Assembly (NCBI RefSeq): GCF_000192575.1
Contig: NZ_GL876933.1
Span: 763,338 to 827,337 of the forward strand
Length of the DNA: 64,000 nt
Origin: Novosphingobium nitrogenifigens DSM 19370
Lineage (GTDB): Bacteria; Pseudomonadota; Alphaproteobacteria; Sphingomonadales; Sphingomonadaceae
Reading direction: 5' to 3'
Both the position numbers and the translations under genes were made by a program. Shown here piece after piece: positions 54,485 through 61,961 of this stretch. Position 1 is the stretch's first letter. The number at the start of each line of letters is the position of its first letter. The notes below the pieces were generated by a model. That model saw only the letters and a list, made by a program, of their open reading frames with translations, was not told where the DNA came from and did no database searches.

Positions 54485-55687
54485 TCATGCGTGGCTGTGG
54501 ACTTGATCCGCAGCCACGTTGGCCTTGCGCAGCAGGCGCGGCACAGTCAGCCCCTGTACGAAAATGGAAAAGGCGACGACGGCAAAGGCCGTGCTGACGA
54601 GCGCGTCGTGCTCGGGCAGGGCCTGCGGCGCGCCGAGTGCGAGCGCAAGGGCGAGGGCCCCGCGCAGCCCGCCCCAGACGAGGATGTGCTGGGTCAGGCG
54701 GTCGACCGCGATGGGGCTTTTGCGAAAGATCCGTGCGATCGGATAGATCGCCGCAGCCCGGCCCGCGAGCACCGCGACCGTGCCGACCAGCGCGGGCAGC
54801 CAGTAACTGGCGATCGGCTGGATCGCCTCGCTGCTGCCGATGAGCAGGAACACCACCGAATTGGCAAGGAATGCGGCGAATTCCCAGAAACGGACGACCG
54901 CCTGCCCGCCTTCTTCGGTAAGGTCGCGACCCATGCCCCGGTTGCCGACCAGCATCCCCGCCGACAAGGTGGCGAGCACGCCCGAAACATGCAGTTCCTC
55001 GGCCAGCAGGAACGAGCCGTAGGCGGCCAGCATGGTCAGCGTGATTTCGACGAGATGGTCGTCCGAAGGGCGCGCCACCAGCATCAGCGCTCCCCCGACG
55101 GCAAGGCCGAGCAGGACCCCGCCGCCGACCGTCGATGCCAGCGCCAGGACCACGCCCGAAGGCGTCGAGGCCTCGCCCGCGATCCATGCCGCAACCAGCG
55201 CGAACAGGACCGCCGCCGCACCGTCGTTGATAAGGCTTTCGGCCTCCATCAGGAAGCGCAGCCGCTGATCGGCTTTCTGTTCCTTCATCAGGGCAATGAC
55301 CGAGACTGGATCGGTCGCGGCGATAAGGCTGCCGAACAGGAGCGAGGCGGGCCATCCCCATGCGGCCAGCCAATGCATGCCCACCGCGACCACGAGCGCC
55401 GACAGCAAAGTGCCGCCAAAGGCAATGCTCAGGACCAGCGGGCTTTCCCGTCGAAACTGCGCCCAGCCCAGATGGAGGGCGGCTTCGAAAACCAGTGGGG
55501 GCAGCAGCACGGAAAAGACGAGTTCGGGCGTCAGCGCGAGACCGCTGTGAAATCCGAACAGGCTGAGCGCGATTCCCGCAACGACCAGCCCGATCGCATA
55601 AGGTTGCGCAAACCGGCGACAGGCGATCGCGACCAGACAGGCGATGAACAGCAACAGGCCGAGCGTGACCGTATCGACATGATGCAT
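54485..55687 (-). CDS. CPA1-type Na+/H+ (or K+/H+) antiporter
   Basis: A 400-residue membrane protein with about 12 hydrophobic helices. The CPA1 signatures are VLLPPLVFEAALHL, the ion-binding ATDPVSVIALM (Asp of the ND/DP motif), EAESLINDGAAAVLFALV and VWGGLRGALALALAL. It exchanges cations for protons in pH and salt homeostasis. It follows a DUF389 gene by 4 nt and is probably co-transcribed with it. Confidence 0.93.
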   Translation of the reverse strand: MHHVDTVTLGLLLFIACLVAIACRRFAQPYAIGLVVAGIALSLFGFHSGLALTPELVFSVLLPPLVFEAALHLGWAQFRRESPLVLSIAFGGTLLSALVVAVGMHWLAAWGWPASLLFGSLIAATDPVSVIALMKEQKADQRLRFLMEAESLINDGAAAVLFALVAAWIAGEASTPSGVVLALASTVGGGVLLGLAVGGALMLVARPSDDHLVEITLTMLAAYGSFLLAEELHVSGVLATLSAGMLVGNRGMGRDLTEEGGQAVVRFWEFAAFLANSVVFLLIGSSEAIQPIASYWLPALVGTVAVLAGRAAAIYPIARIFRKSPIAVDRLTQHILVWGGLRGALALALALGAPQALPEHDALVSTAFAVVAFSIFVQGLTVPRLLRKANVAADQVHSHA

Positions 55688-55691
55688 GGGA

Positions 55692-57272
55692 TCAGCGTCC
55701 CTTCTTGGCGCCGGGGATGATCAGGTCGAGCGCGCCGGGAAGGTCCGGGCCAACGGCACGCGGTTGCAGTCCGTTGTCGGCAACGGCCTTGGCGACTGCG
55801 GCCGCAGCGATCTGTTCGGGAGTGGGGCGTGATGGCATGGCGGCCGTCATGCCGGGCACGCCGATGGAGGTCCAGTTCCATCGGTGCGCGGCCCAGATGT
55901 TTGTGCGTATGGCGTCGAGCGCGGCCGGGCCGAGCGCCCCGGTCTCGTCGATATCGGCCGGAACGGGGAGCAGCGGGATCCCTGCAGGCGGGACGATCGC
56001 GATGCTCCAGTCCTGTGCCTGTGCGGCAATGCGTTCTTCGAGGGCGCGATAGGTGGAGAGCGTCGCACCGGGGAGAGGTGTACCCGCTGCCTGGATCCGA
56101 TGGGCGGAGCGATCGACGAGAATGGCGTCGGCAGGAACGCCTGCGGCAACAGCAACCATACCCGTGAGCTTTGTCGCGAGTTGCTGGTCCTGCGTCTTGG
56201 TCAGCGCGGCAAGCGCTTCGTCAGCTTTGGCGGAGGCCGGATCGATGAGCACCTGATCTGCCTCGATCTCGACCGGCTGGCCGAGGTGGGCGGCAAGGGC
56301 TGCCTTGAGGCTCGCGGTGGGCACGGCCTGTTTCCGGGGGGCGATCACGACGGTACGGATGGCGAGCGGCGTGGCCTGAAAATCGATGTCGAGCTGCGTC
56401 ACGCGGGCGCGTTCACCCATGGTTTCGGTCAGGGTGGAGCGTACCTGTGATGTGATCACGGCTTCGCCCGCGATCCGCTGGAGCGCAAAGCCGAGCGGGA
56501 CAGCCATGACGACAAAGACCGCGAGGAGGAGGCCAGTCTGAAGCCAGCTCTGCTTGCTCGAGAGAGCGTGGCCGAACCCGTAGAGCCGCGCCATGATCGT
56601 GGCCGAGAGGGCAATGGTCACGAAATTGGTGGCAAAGAGCGCAAAGGCGCCCCCGGCAATGGAAGTGTTGGCCGTGGCGAGGCCGAAACCCACAGTAGCG
56701 AGCGGGGGCATCAGGGCCGTGGCGATGGCGACGCCGACGATCGTTTCGCCTTTGCCACGGATCAGTGCGAATGTGCCCGCAAGGGCCGAAAACAGCGCCA
56801 CGACAAGGTCGAACAGATTGGGCTGGGTCCGCGCAAGAATTTCGGGCGTCGCCGATTTCAGCGGAGAGAGCAGCACGATTGCAGCGGTAAACGCGATCGC
56901 GAAGGGCACCGCGATACCAAGGGCGACCAGAGAACGGCGCAAGCTGGCGAAATCGAACAGCGCGAGGCCAAAGCCCAGCCCCATGATCGGCCCCATCAAT
57001 GGGGAGATCAGCATGGCGCCGATGACGACCGCAGGGGAGGATTGCAGCAGGCCGAGTTCGGCAATGCCTGCCGACATCAGCACCATGAAGGCAAAGCGGG
57101 GTGTCCAGCCTGCTTCGTCGGCGACCCGCTGCATGACGGCGGGATGATCGACGGTTCCGCTGACATGGCGGCGCCACCACAGGCGCGCGCGGGTCGCATA
57201 ATGGAAGGTCTCCGGCGCCGGTGACGCCGTGGTTCCGGTGTTGGGCGAGACGGTCATGAGCGTTTGTCCCAT
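55692..57272 (-). CDS. DUF389 family membrane protein
   Basis: A roughly 526-residue protein: an N-terminal DUF389 region with about seven membrane helices (LLQSSPAVVIGAMLISPLMGPIMGLGFGLA, IVGVAIATALMPPLATVGFGLAT) and a 250-residue soluble C-terminal part. The family is common beside ion transporters, but its transport substrate is unknown. Alternative starts exist at 57296 (GTG) and 57257 (ATG). The antiporter begins 4 nt after its stop. Confidence 0.85.
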   Translation of the reverse strand: MGQTLMTVSPNTGTTASPAPETFHYATRARLWWRRHVSGTVDHPAVMQRVADEAGWTPRFAFMVLMSAGIAELGLLQSSPAVVIGAMLISPLMGPIMGLGFGLALFDFASLRRSLVALGIAVPFAIAFTAAIVLLSPLKSATPEILARTQPNLFDLVVALFSALAGTFALIRGKGETIVGVAIATALMPPLATVGFGLATANTSIAGGAFALFATNFVTIALSATIMARLYGFGHALSSKQSWLQTGLLLAVFVVMAVPLGFALQRIAGEAVITSQVRSTLTETMGERARVTQLDIDFQATPLAIRTVVIAPRKQAVPTASLKAALAAHLGQPVEIEADQVLIDPASAKADEALAALTKTQDQQLATKLTGMVAVAAGVPADAILVDRSAHRIQAAGTPLPGATLSTYRALEERIAAQAQDWSIAIVPPAGIPLLPVPADIDETGALGPAALDAIRTNIWAAHRWNWTSIGVPGMTAAMPSRPTPEQIAAAAVAKAVADNGLQPRAVGPDLPGALDLIIPGAKKGR

Positions 57273-57322
57273 CAACTTGCCGTCGGCGCAAATCACTTCG
57301 CGCTTGCGGCGGGGCGGATGGG

Positions 57323-57343
57323 GCGAGGGGCAATGCCCCTCGC
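57323..57343 (-). terminator. Hairpin after the TorF-like gene
   Basis: GCGAGGGGC and GCCCCTCGC form a 9-bp stem with a 3-nt loop about 50 nt beyond the stop of the minus-strand porin-like gene. No T-run follows. Confidence 0.55.
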
Positions 57344-57391
57344 GTGGGGTCCTTTCGTTTCGGGTTCGCGCCTATTTCCCGACGGTCTGCT

Positions 57392-58240
57392 TCAGAACGC
57401 GACGGTGGCCGAAAACACTGCCGTACTGCCCGCGATGGACGATCCGTCCTTGGTCGAGGAGAAGTTGGGCTGGAGATAGGCGGCCTTGGCTTCGGAAATG
57501 TCGGTGTCGATCCAGGCAAGGCCGAGCGTGACCCGGTTGAATGTCACGTCCGCGCCGAGCATCCAGTCCCAATAACTGCCGGTCGGGGCGACGCTGGTTC
57601 CGTTGGGCCCAAGGCCGGGATTGCCCTTGGAATAGCCGACGTGGCCCTTGAGCGTGATCGGGGTATGGGCGATCCCCACTGTGCCGTCGCCCCAGACATA
57701 GAGGTTGTCGTGCTTGGACCCGACCCGGCTTTCAGGCGTGTTGGACCAGTTGCCGAGCGCCTGTTGCGAGGGGGCATAGGCGACCCCGACCAGTGCCTTG
57801 GCCGGGCCGATCTGCTTGCTGACCTTGATGAAAGGCTCGCCGAAGTCGGTCTTGTCCGCGCCGCCGGGGTACATGTACCAGGTGAGCCCCGCGTCGATGG
57901 TGACCCCGCCGATGGTGCGGGCATAGCCGCCGATCACGTCGAATTCGAGATTGGCTCCGCCGAAAGTGCCCCACCCGGCGAGATTCGAGCCCCAGACGCC
58001 GAGATAGGCGCCGCTCTTGTGGGTGACAGTGGCACCGGCCTGCACGGCGAAGTGCTTGTCGCTCTGCGAGACGCCGCGCAGGCGGTAATCGGTGACGACA
58101 GCGGCGCTGCCGCTGAGCGTGAAATCCTTGGGCGGGTCGGTTTCGTCGGCCAGCGCCGGGGTGGCAAGGGCAAGCAAGGGTGCCGCAGTCGCCAGAACGG
58201 CGGCCATGCGGGAAACGCGAAGTGTATCGATCCTGTCCAT
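57392..58240 (-). CDS. TorF family putative outer-membrane porin
   Basis: A 282-residue beta-barrel protein: signal peptide (to TPALA, about residue 31), then the family opening FTLSGSAAVVTDYRLRGVSQSDKHFAVQAGATVTHKSGAYLG, alternating aromatic strands, and a C-terminal Phe (FSATVAF) used for outer-membrane insertion. The family (TIGR02001) is described as a putative porin/gene of unknown function. The 240 nt upstream, to rsmA, show no gene or clear structure. Confidence 0.9.
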   Translation of the reverse strand: MDRIDTLRVSRMAAVLATAAPLLALATPALADETDPPKDFTLSGSAAVVTDYRLRGVSQSDKHFAVQAGATVTHKSGAYLGVWGSNLAGWGTFGGANLEFDVIGGYARTIGGVTIDAGLTWYMYPGGADKTDFGEPFIKVSKQIGPAKALVGVAYAPSQQALGNWSNTPESRVGSKHDNLYVWGDGTVGIAHTPITLKGHVGYSKGNPGLGPNGTSVAPTGSYWDWMLGADVTFNRVTLGLAWIDTDISEAKAAYLQPNFSSTKDGSSIAGSTAVFSATVAF

Positions 58241-58480
58241 TGTCGCGGAACTCCTCCGGGATAATCAGAGCACGTCCCTTCTGCGGGTGCCGGATCAGGC
58301 CATCCTTTCGAGCGGACCTTGGCAGGTCTGCCCTCGGGCCTTCGTCGCCGGACACGCAGCGATCTTGGACAGCGGGAGTGTCCCGCCGTTTGCCGGTGTG
58401 TAAGGAATCATTGCTGGCAGGGCAGGGGCCCGAGAGCGTGGCCGCAGTGTGCCGTTCAGGTCACACCGACGGGTGGGGCG

Positions 58481-59326
58481 TCAGTTTCCGCCGGTGGTCT
58501 TGCCGCCCATGATCCGGGCAATGGCGACGAAGTCGGCAACGTCCAGCGTTTCGGCACGGCGTTGCGGGTCGATGCCGAGCGTTTCGAGCGCATCGAGAGC
58601 GCCGGGCAGGCCCTTGAGCGATTGGCGCAGCATCTTGCGGCGCTGACCGAAGGCGGCTTCGGTCACGCGTTCGAGTGTCCGGGCACTGACCCCATCGGGC
58701 ATCTCGGCCGGTTCGACATGGACGATGGCCGACATGACCTTGGGCGGCGGGGTGAACGCGCTGCGGTGCACTTTCATCGCGATGCGCGGGGTGGCGCGCC
58801 ACTGCGACAGGATGGCAAGGCGGCCATAGGCATCACTGCCCGTCTTTGCGACGATGCGCTCGGCCACTTCGAGCTGGAACATCAGCGTCAGAGAGCGCCA
58901 GCGCGGCGGCCACGCCTGTCCCGACAACCAGCCGGTGAAGAGCCCGGTGCCGACATTGTAGGGGAGGTTGGCGGCAATGTGCCATTCGCCTTCGAACAGG
59001 GTCTCGGGCGCGATCTTCATCGCGTCGCCCTCGATCACGCGGAGTTGACCCGGAAAGGCTTCGCCCAGTTCCGCCAGCGCAGGAAGGCAGCGGCGATCCA
59101 TTTCGATCGCGGTCACGCGCGCGCCGGCACGCAAAAGCGCGCGGGTAAGCCCGCCGGGGCCGGGGCCCACTTCCAGAACGTCCGCTCCGGCAAGCTTGCC
59201 TGGAACTGCGGCAATGCGGTCGAGCAGCTGTTCGTCGAACAGGAAATTCTGTCCCAGCGACTTTTGCGCGGACAGGCCGTGGCGCGCGACGACGTCGCGC
59301 AAGGGCGGGAGCGTCGGGGGCGTCAT
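58481..59326 (-). CDS. rsmA: 16S rRNA dimethyladenosine transferase RsmA (KsgA)
   Basis: A 281-residue methyltransferase that dimethylates A1518 and A1519 of 16S rRNA. Motifs: SLGQNFLFDEQLLDRIA, SAM-binding VLEVGPGPGGLTRALL, IEMDRRC, and catalytic NLPYNV. The ATG at 59326 overlaps the pdxA stop (ATGA), the classical pdxA-ksgA coupling. The frame is open further upstream but that part lies inside pdxA. Confidence 0.97.
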   Translation of the reverse strand: MTPPTLPPLRDVVARHGLSAQKSLGQNFLFDEQLLDRIAAVPGKLAGADVLEVGPGPGGLTRALLRAGARVTAIEMDRRCLPALAELGEAFPGQLRVIEGDAMKIAPETLFEGEWHIAANLPYNVGTGLFTGWLSGQAWPPRWRSLTLMFQLEVAERIVAKTGSDAYGRLAILSQWRATPRIAMKVHRSAFTPPPKVMSAIVHVEPAEMPDGVSARTLERVTEAAFGQRRKMLRQSLKGLPGALDALETLGIDPQRRAETLDVADFVAIARIMGGKTTGGN

Positions 59327-60351
59327 TCCGCCGCAGCGGCGGCCCGGCGTGCCGCGCATTGTCCGGCCATGCGGATGGCCGCAACGGTTGCGCCCGAACG
59401 TGCCGCGCCGGTCCCGGCAATGCCGAAGGCGGTGCCGTGGTCGGGGGACGTGCGCACAATCGGCAAGCCCAGCGTGACATTCACGCCTTCGTCGAAATCC
59501 AGCACCTTGAGCGGGATCAGTGCCTGATCGTGATACATGCACACGGCAAGGTCATAGGCCTGGCGCGCATGGGCATGGAACATGGTGTCGGCGGGCAAGG
59601 GGCCGGTGGTGGCAATCCCTGCGGCATTGAGCGCGGCGATCGCGGGCGCGATGATCGTCTGTTCTTCGTGCCCCATGCGACCGTCTTCACCCGCGTGGGG
59701 GTTGAGCCCCGCAACGGCAAGGCGCGGTGCGGCGATCCCGAAATCGCGACGCAGCGCAGCTGCCGCAATGGCTGCGCGCGAGCGGATGAGCTCGCTCGTC
59801 AGCAGTCCGGGGACGCTTGCCAACGCGACATGGACGGTGATCGGAATGACGCGCAGGTTGGGGCCGGCAAGCATCATCACCGCCTTGGTCGCGCTGATCC
59901 CGCAAGCTTCGGCCACGAATTCGGTCTGGCCGGGAAAATCGAAGCCGACTTCGGCGAGACGGCTCTTGGCGATCGGGGCCGTGACGAGAGCCGCCGCCGC
60001 GCCGCCGCGCACGAGCCCGGTTGCCATTTCGAGACTGCGCAGGGCGAGCGTCGCTCCGGCCGCATCGGGCTTGCCGGGGGTATAGTCGCCTTCGCCGATG
60101 TCGAGCACGGGCAAGGCCTTGTCGAAGGCCTCGAGCGCTTCCTGCGGGGTTGTGACTGCGGTCACCCGCGCATGGAGGCCGCGCTGGCGAGCCGCCTTCT
60201 CGATGACCCGCTTTGAGCCGACGACCATGAACGGAGGCAGGTTGTCAGCGCCCGACAGGGCCCAGGCGGCGACCGCCAGTTCCGGGCCGACCCCGGCGGG
60301 ATCGCCCATGCTGACCGCGAGCGGCAAGGCGGGGTTGGGGACCGGAGACAT
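59323..60351 (-). CDS. pdxA: 4-hydroxythreonine-4-phosphate dehydrogenase PdxA
   Basis: A 342-residue enzyme of pyridoxal-5'-phosphate synthesis. Characteristic segments are LAVSMGDPAGVGPELAV, the metal histidines in TVHVALASVP and YHDQALIPLKVL, GLNPHAGEDGRMGHEE, and GLPIVRTSPDHGTAFGIAG. It starts 7 nt after surA and overlaps rsmA by 4 nt; surA-pdxA-rsmA is a widely conserved operon. Confidence 0.97.
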   Translation of the reverse strand: MSPVPNPALPLAVSMGDPAGVGPELAVAAWALSGADNLPPFMVVGSKRVIEKAARQRGLHARVTAVTTPQEALEAFDKALPVLDIGEGDYTPGKPDAAGATLALRSLEMATGLVRGGAAAALVTAPIAKSRLAEVGFDFPGQTEFVAEACGISATKAVMMLAGPNLRVIPITVHVALASVPGLLTSELIRSRAAIAAAALRRDFGIAAPRLAVAGLNPHAGEDGRMGHEEQTIIAPAIAALNAAGIATTGPLPADTMFHAHARQAYDLAVCMYHDQALIPLKVLDFDEGVNVTLGLPIVRTSPDHGTAFGIAGTGAARSGATVAAIRMAGQCAARRAAAAAE

Positions 60352-60358
60352 CGCGCGA

Positions 60359-61762
60359 TCAGTTGTATTCGATGACGGCGTCGCGGCGAAGGTCGCGCAG
60401 GTACGTCTGCGCGCGCTTGTTCACGCGGTCGTCCTCGATCTGCGACTGGAGCTGTTCGAAGCTCGGACCGTTTTCAACCTTGGGATCGTCGCGTCCGCAC
60501 AGCATCAGCACGCGCACGCCGTCCTCGATCGACCCGAACGGGGGCGTCGCTTCGCCGACAGCAAGCTTCAGCACGGTATCCTGCAGCGCGACGGGAAGGT
60601 CGCGCGCGCGGATCTGGTCGTTGGCAACGACGCTGGCGCCGATCTGCGTGGCGGCGGCATCGACCTGGCCGCAGCCGTGGATCGCCTTGACCACCTTGGC
60701 AAATTCCGCCGCCTTGGCCGCGGCATCCTTTTCAGCGGTGCCCTTGGGGAACGTGATCGAGACCTGCTTGAGGCTGAGGATCGAGTCGCGCGCGTCTGCG
60801 GTCAGCACCTGACGCTTGTCGATCACGTAAATGATCGAATACCCGCCGGCGAGAGCGATCGGCCCGGCCAGCTGACCGGGACCCATCGTCGTTGCGCTGG
60901 TGGCCAGTTCCTGGGGCAACTGGACAAGACGGATCCAGCCCAGGTCGCCGCCGACCGCCGCCGTCGAGGCTTCGGAGAACTGGCGGGCATAGGCGGTGAA
61001 GCTGCCGCCTTTCTTCAACTGCTCGACGATCTTGTCTGCGTTGGCGAGAACCTGAGAGCGGTTTTCGTCGGTGGCGGACAGGAAGATTTCGCCGATGTGG
61101 TATTCCTCGGTGCCCTTGGCCGCCTTCATCCGGTCCATCATTTCGCGGACTTCGGAATCCGAAACGTTGATATAGGGCTGGACGTTGCGGCGAAGCAGGC
61201 GCTGCCAGGCCATTTCACCCTTGATCTGGCGCTTGAGCGAAGCGGCGGACGATCCGATCGAGGTCAGGTACTTTTCGAGCGCGGCGGTGTTCTGGCCGAA
61301 ATTCTGCTGGGCGACGCGGTCGAACGACTGGTTCACTTCCTCTTCGTCGATTTCGATGCCGACGCCCTTGGCTTCCTGGATCTGGAGCGTTTCGTCGATC
61401 AGGTTGCGCAGGACCTGCGCGCGCAGGCGTTCCTGTTCCTCGGCTGGGATCTTGTTGCCGCCGCCGTTGGCATTGATGATCAGCGCAAGGCGCTGGTCGA
61501 TGTCGGTGCCGGTGATGATCTCGCCGTTGACGATCGCGGTGGCACGGCGATGGTTGGGGTCCATCTTGCCGAAGAATTTGGGATTGGTCGGCAGGTTGAG
61601 ATTGCCGTCAAGATCGGTCGTGGTCGCAGGCGCCTCTACCGGGACATCCTGCGCAACGGCGATCGAGGTCGCAAGCGGGCCAGCGAGAGTGATGCCCAGC
61701 ATCAGCGTCATGCGCAGGGTTACGCGTCCGGAGGCGGGCAGCAGGCGAAGGACGGCATTCAT
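60359..61762 (-). CDS. surA: Periplasmic chaperone/peptidyl-prolyl isomerase SurA
   Basis: A 467-residue SurA-like chaperone for outer-membrane proteins such as LptD. It has a signal peptide (cleavage near IAVAQ, residue 38), a SurA_N chaperone region (ATAIVNGEIITGTDIDQRLALIIN through NVSDSEVREMMDRMK) and a parvulin domain (EYHIGEIFLSA, GGSFTAYARQFSEASTAAVGGDLGWI). A second, weaker rotamase-like region follows. It lies between lptD and pdxA, as in other proteobacteria. Confidence 0.94.
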   Translation of the reverse strand: MNAVLRLLPASGRVTLRMTLMLGITLAGPLATSIAVAQDVPVEAPATTTDLDGNLNLPTNPKFFGKMDPNHRRATAIVNGEIITGTDIDQRLALIINANGGGNKIPAEEQERLRAQVLRNLIDETLQIQEAKGVGIEIDEEEVNQSFDRVAQQNFGQNTAALEKYLTSIGSSAASLKRQIKGEMAWQRLLRRNVQPYINVSDSEVREMMDRMKAAKGTEEYHIGEIFLSATDENRSQVLANADKIVEQLKKGGSFTAYARQFSEASTAAVGGDLGWIRLVQLPQELATSATTMGPGQLAGPIALAGGYSIIYVIDKRQVLTADARDSILSLKQVSITFPKGTAEKDAAAKAAEFAKVVKAIHGCGQVDAAATQIGASVVANDQIRARDLPVALQDTVLKLAVGEATPPFGSIEDGVRVLMLCGRDDPKVENGPSFEQLQSQIEDDRVNKRAQTYLRDLRRDAVIEYN

Positions 61763-61896
61763 GGCAATTCGTCGTTCCTGTTCGATGCACCGGGCGCAGA
61801 CGACCGGGCAAGGGCGCGTAACCTGCCGGGTGCTTTTCCGGACTTTGACAAGACCGGCTTAACCCAAGCTTAGTGCCGGGGCGATAGCCGGTTTGT

Positions 61897-61919
61897 CCCG
61901 GCGAGGGAAGTTCGCCGGG
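61897..61919. other. Hairpin between lptD and surA
   Basis: CCCGGCGA (61897-61904) and TCGCCGGG (61912-61919) form an 8-bp stem in the 199-nt gap between lptD and surA. The T-run lies on the wrong side for a minus-strand terminator, so attenuation of the operon is only possible, not shown. Confidence 0.4.
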
Positions 61920-61961
61920 GAAAAAGAGCGCAAGCCCTTTTCGTGTCTCGTTTTCCTTTGA

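Noticed and set aside
54212-55687. Toxin-antitoxin module
   Set aside because: The HTH protein looks like an antitoxin, but the adjacent gene is a 400-residue CPA1 antiporter and no small toxin frame is present.
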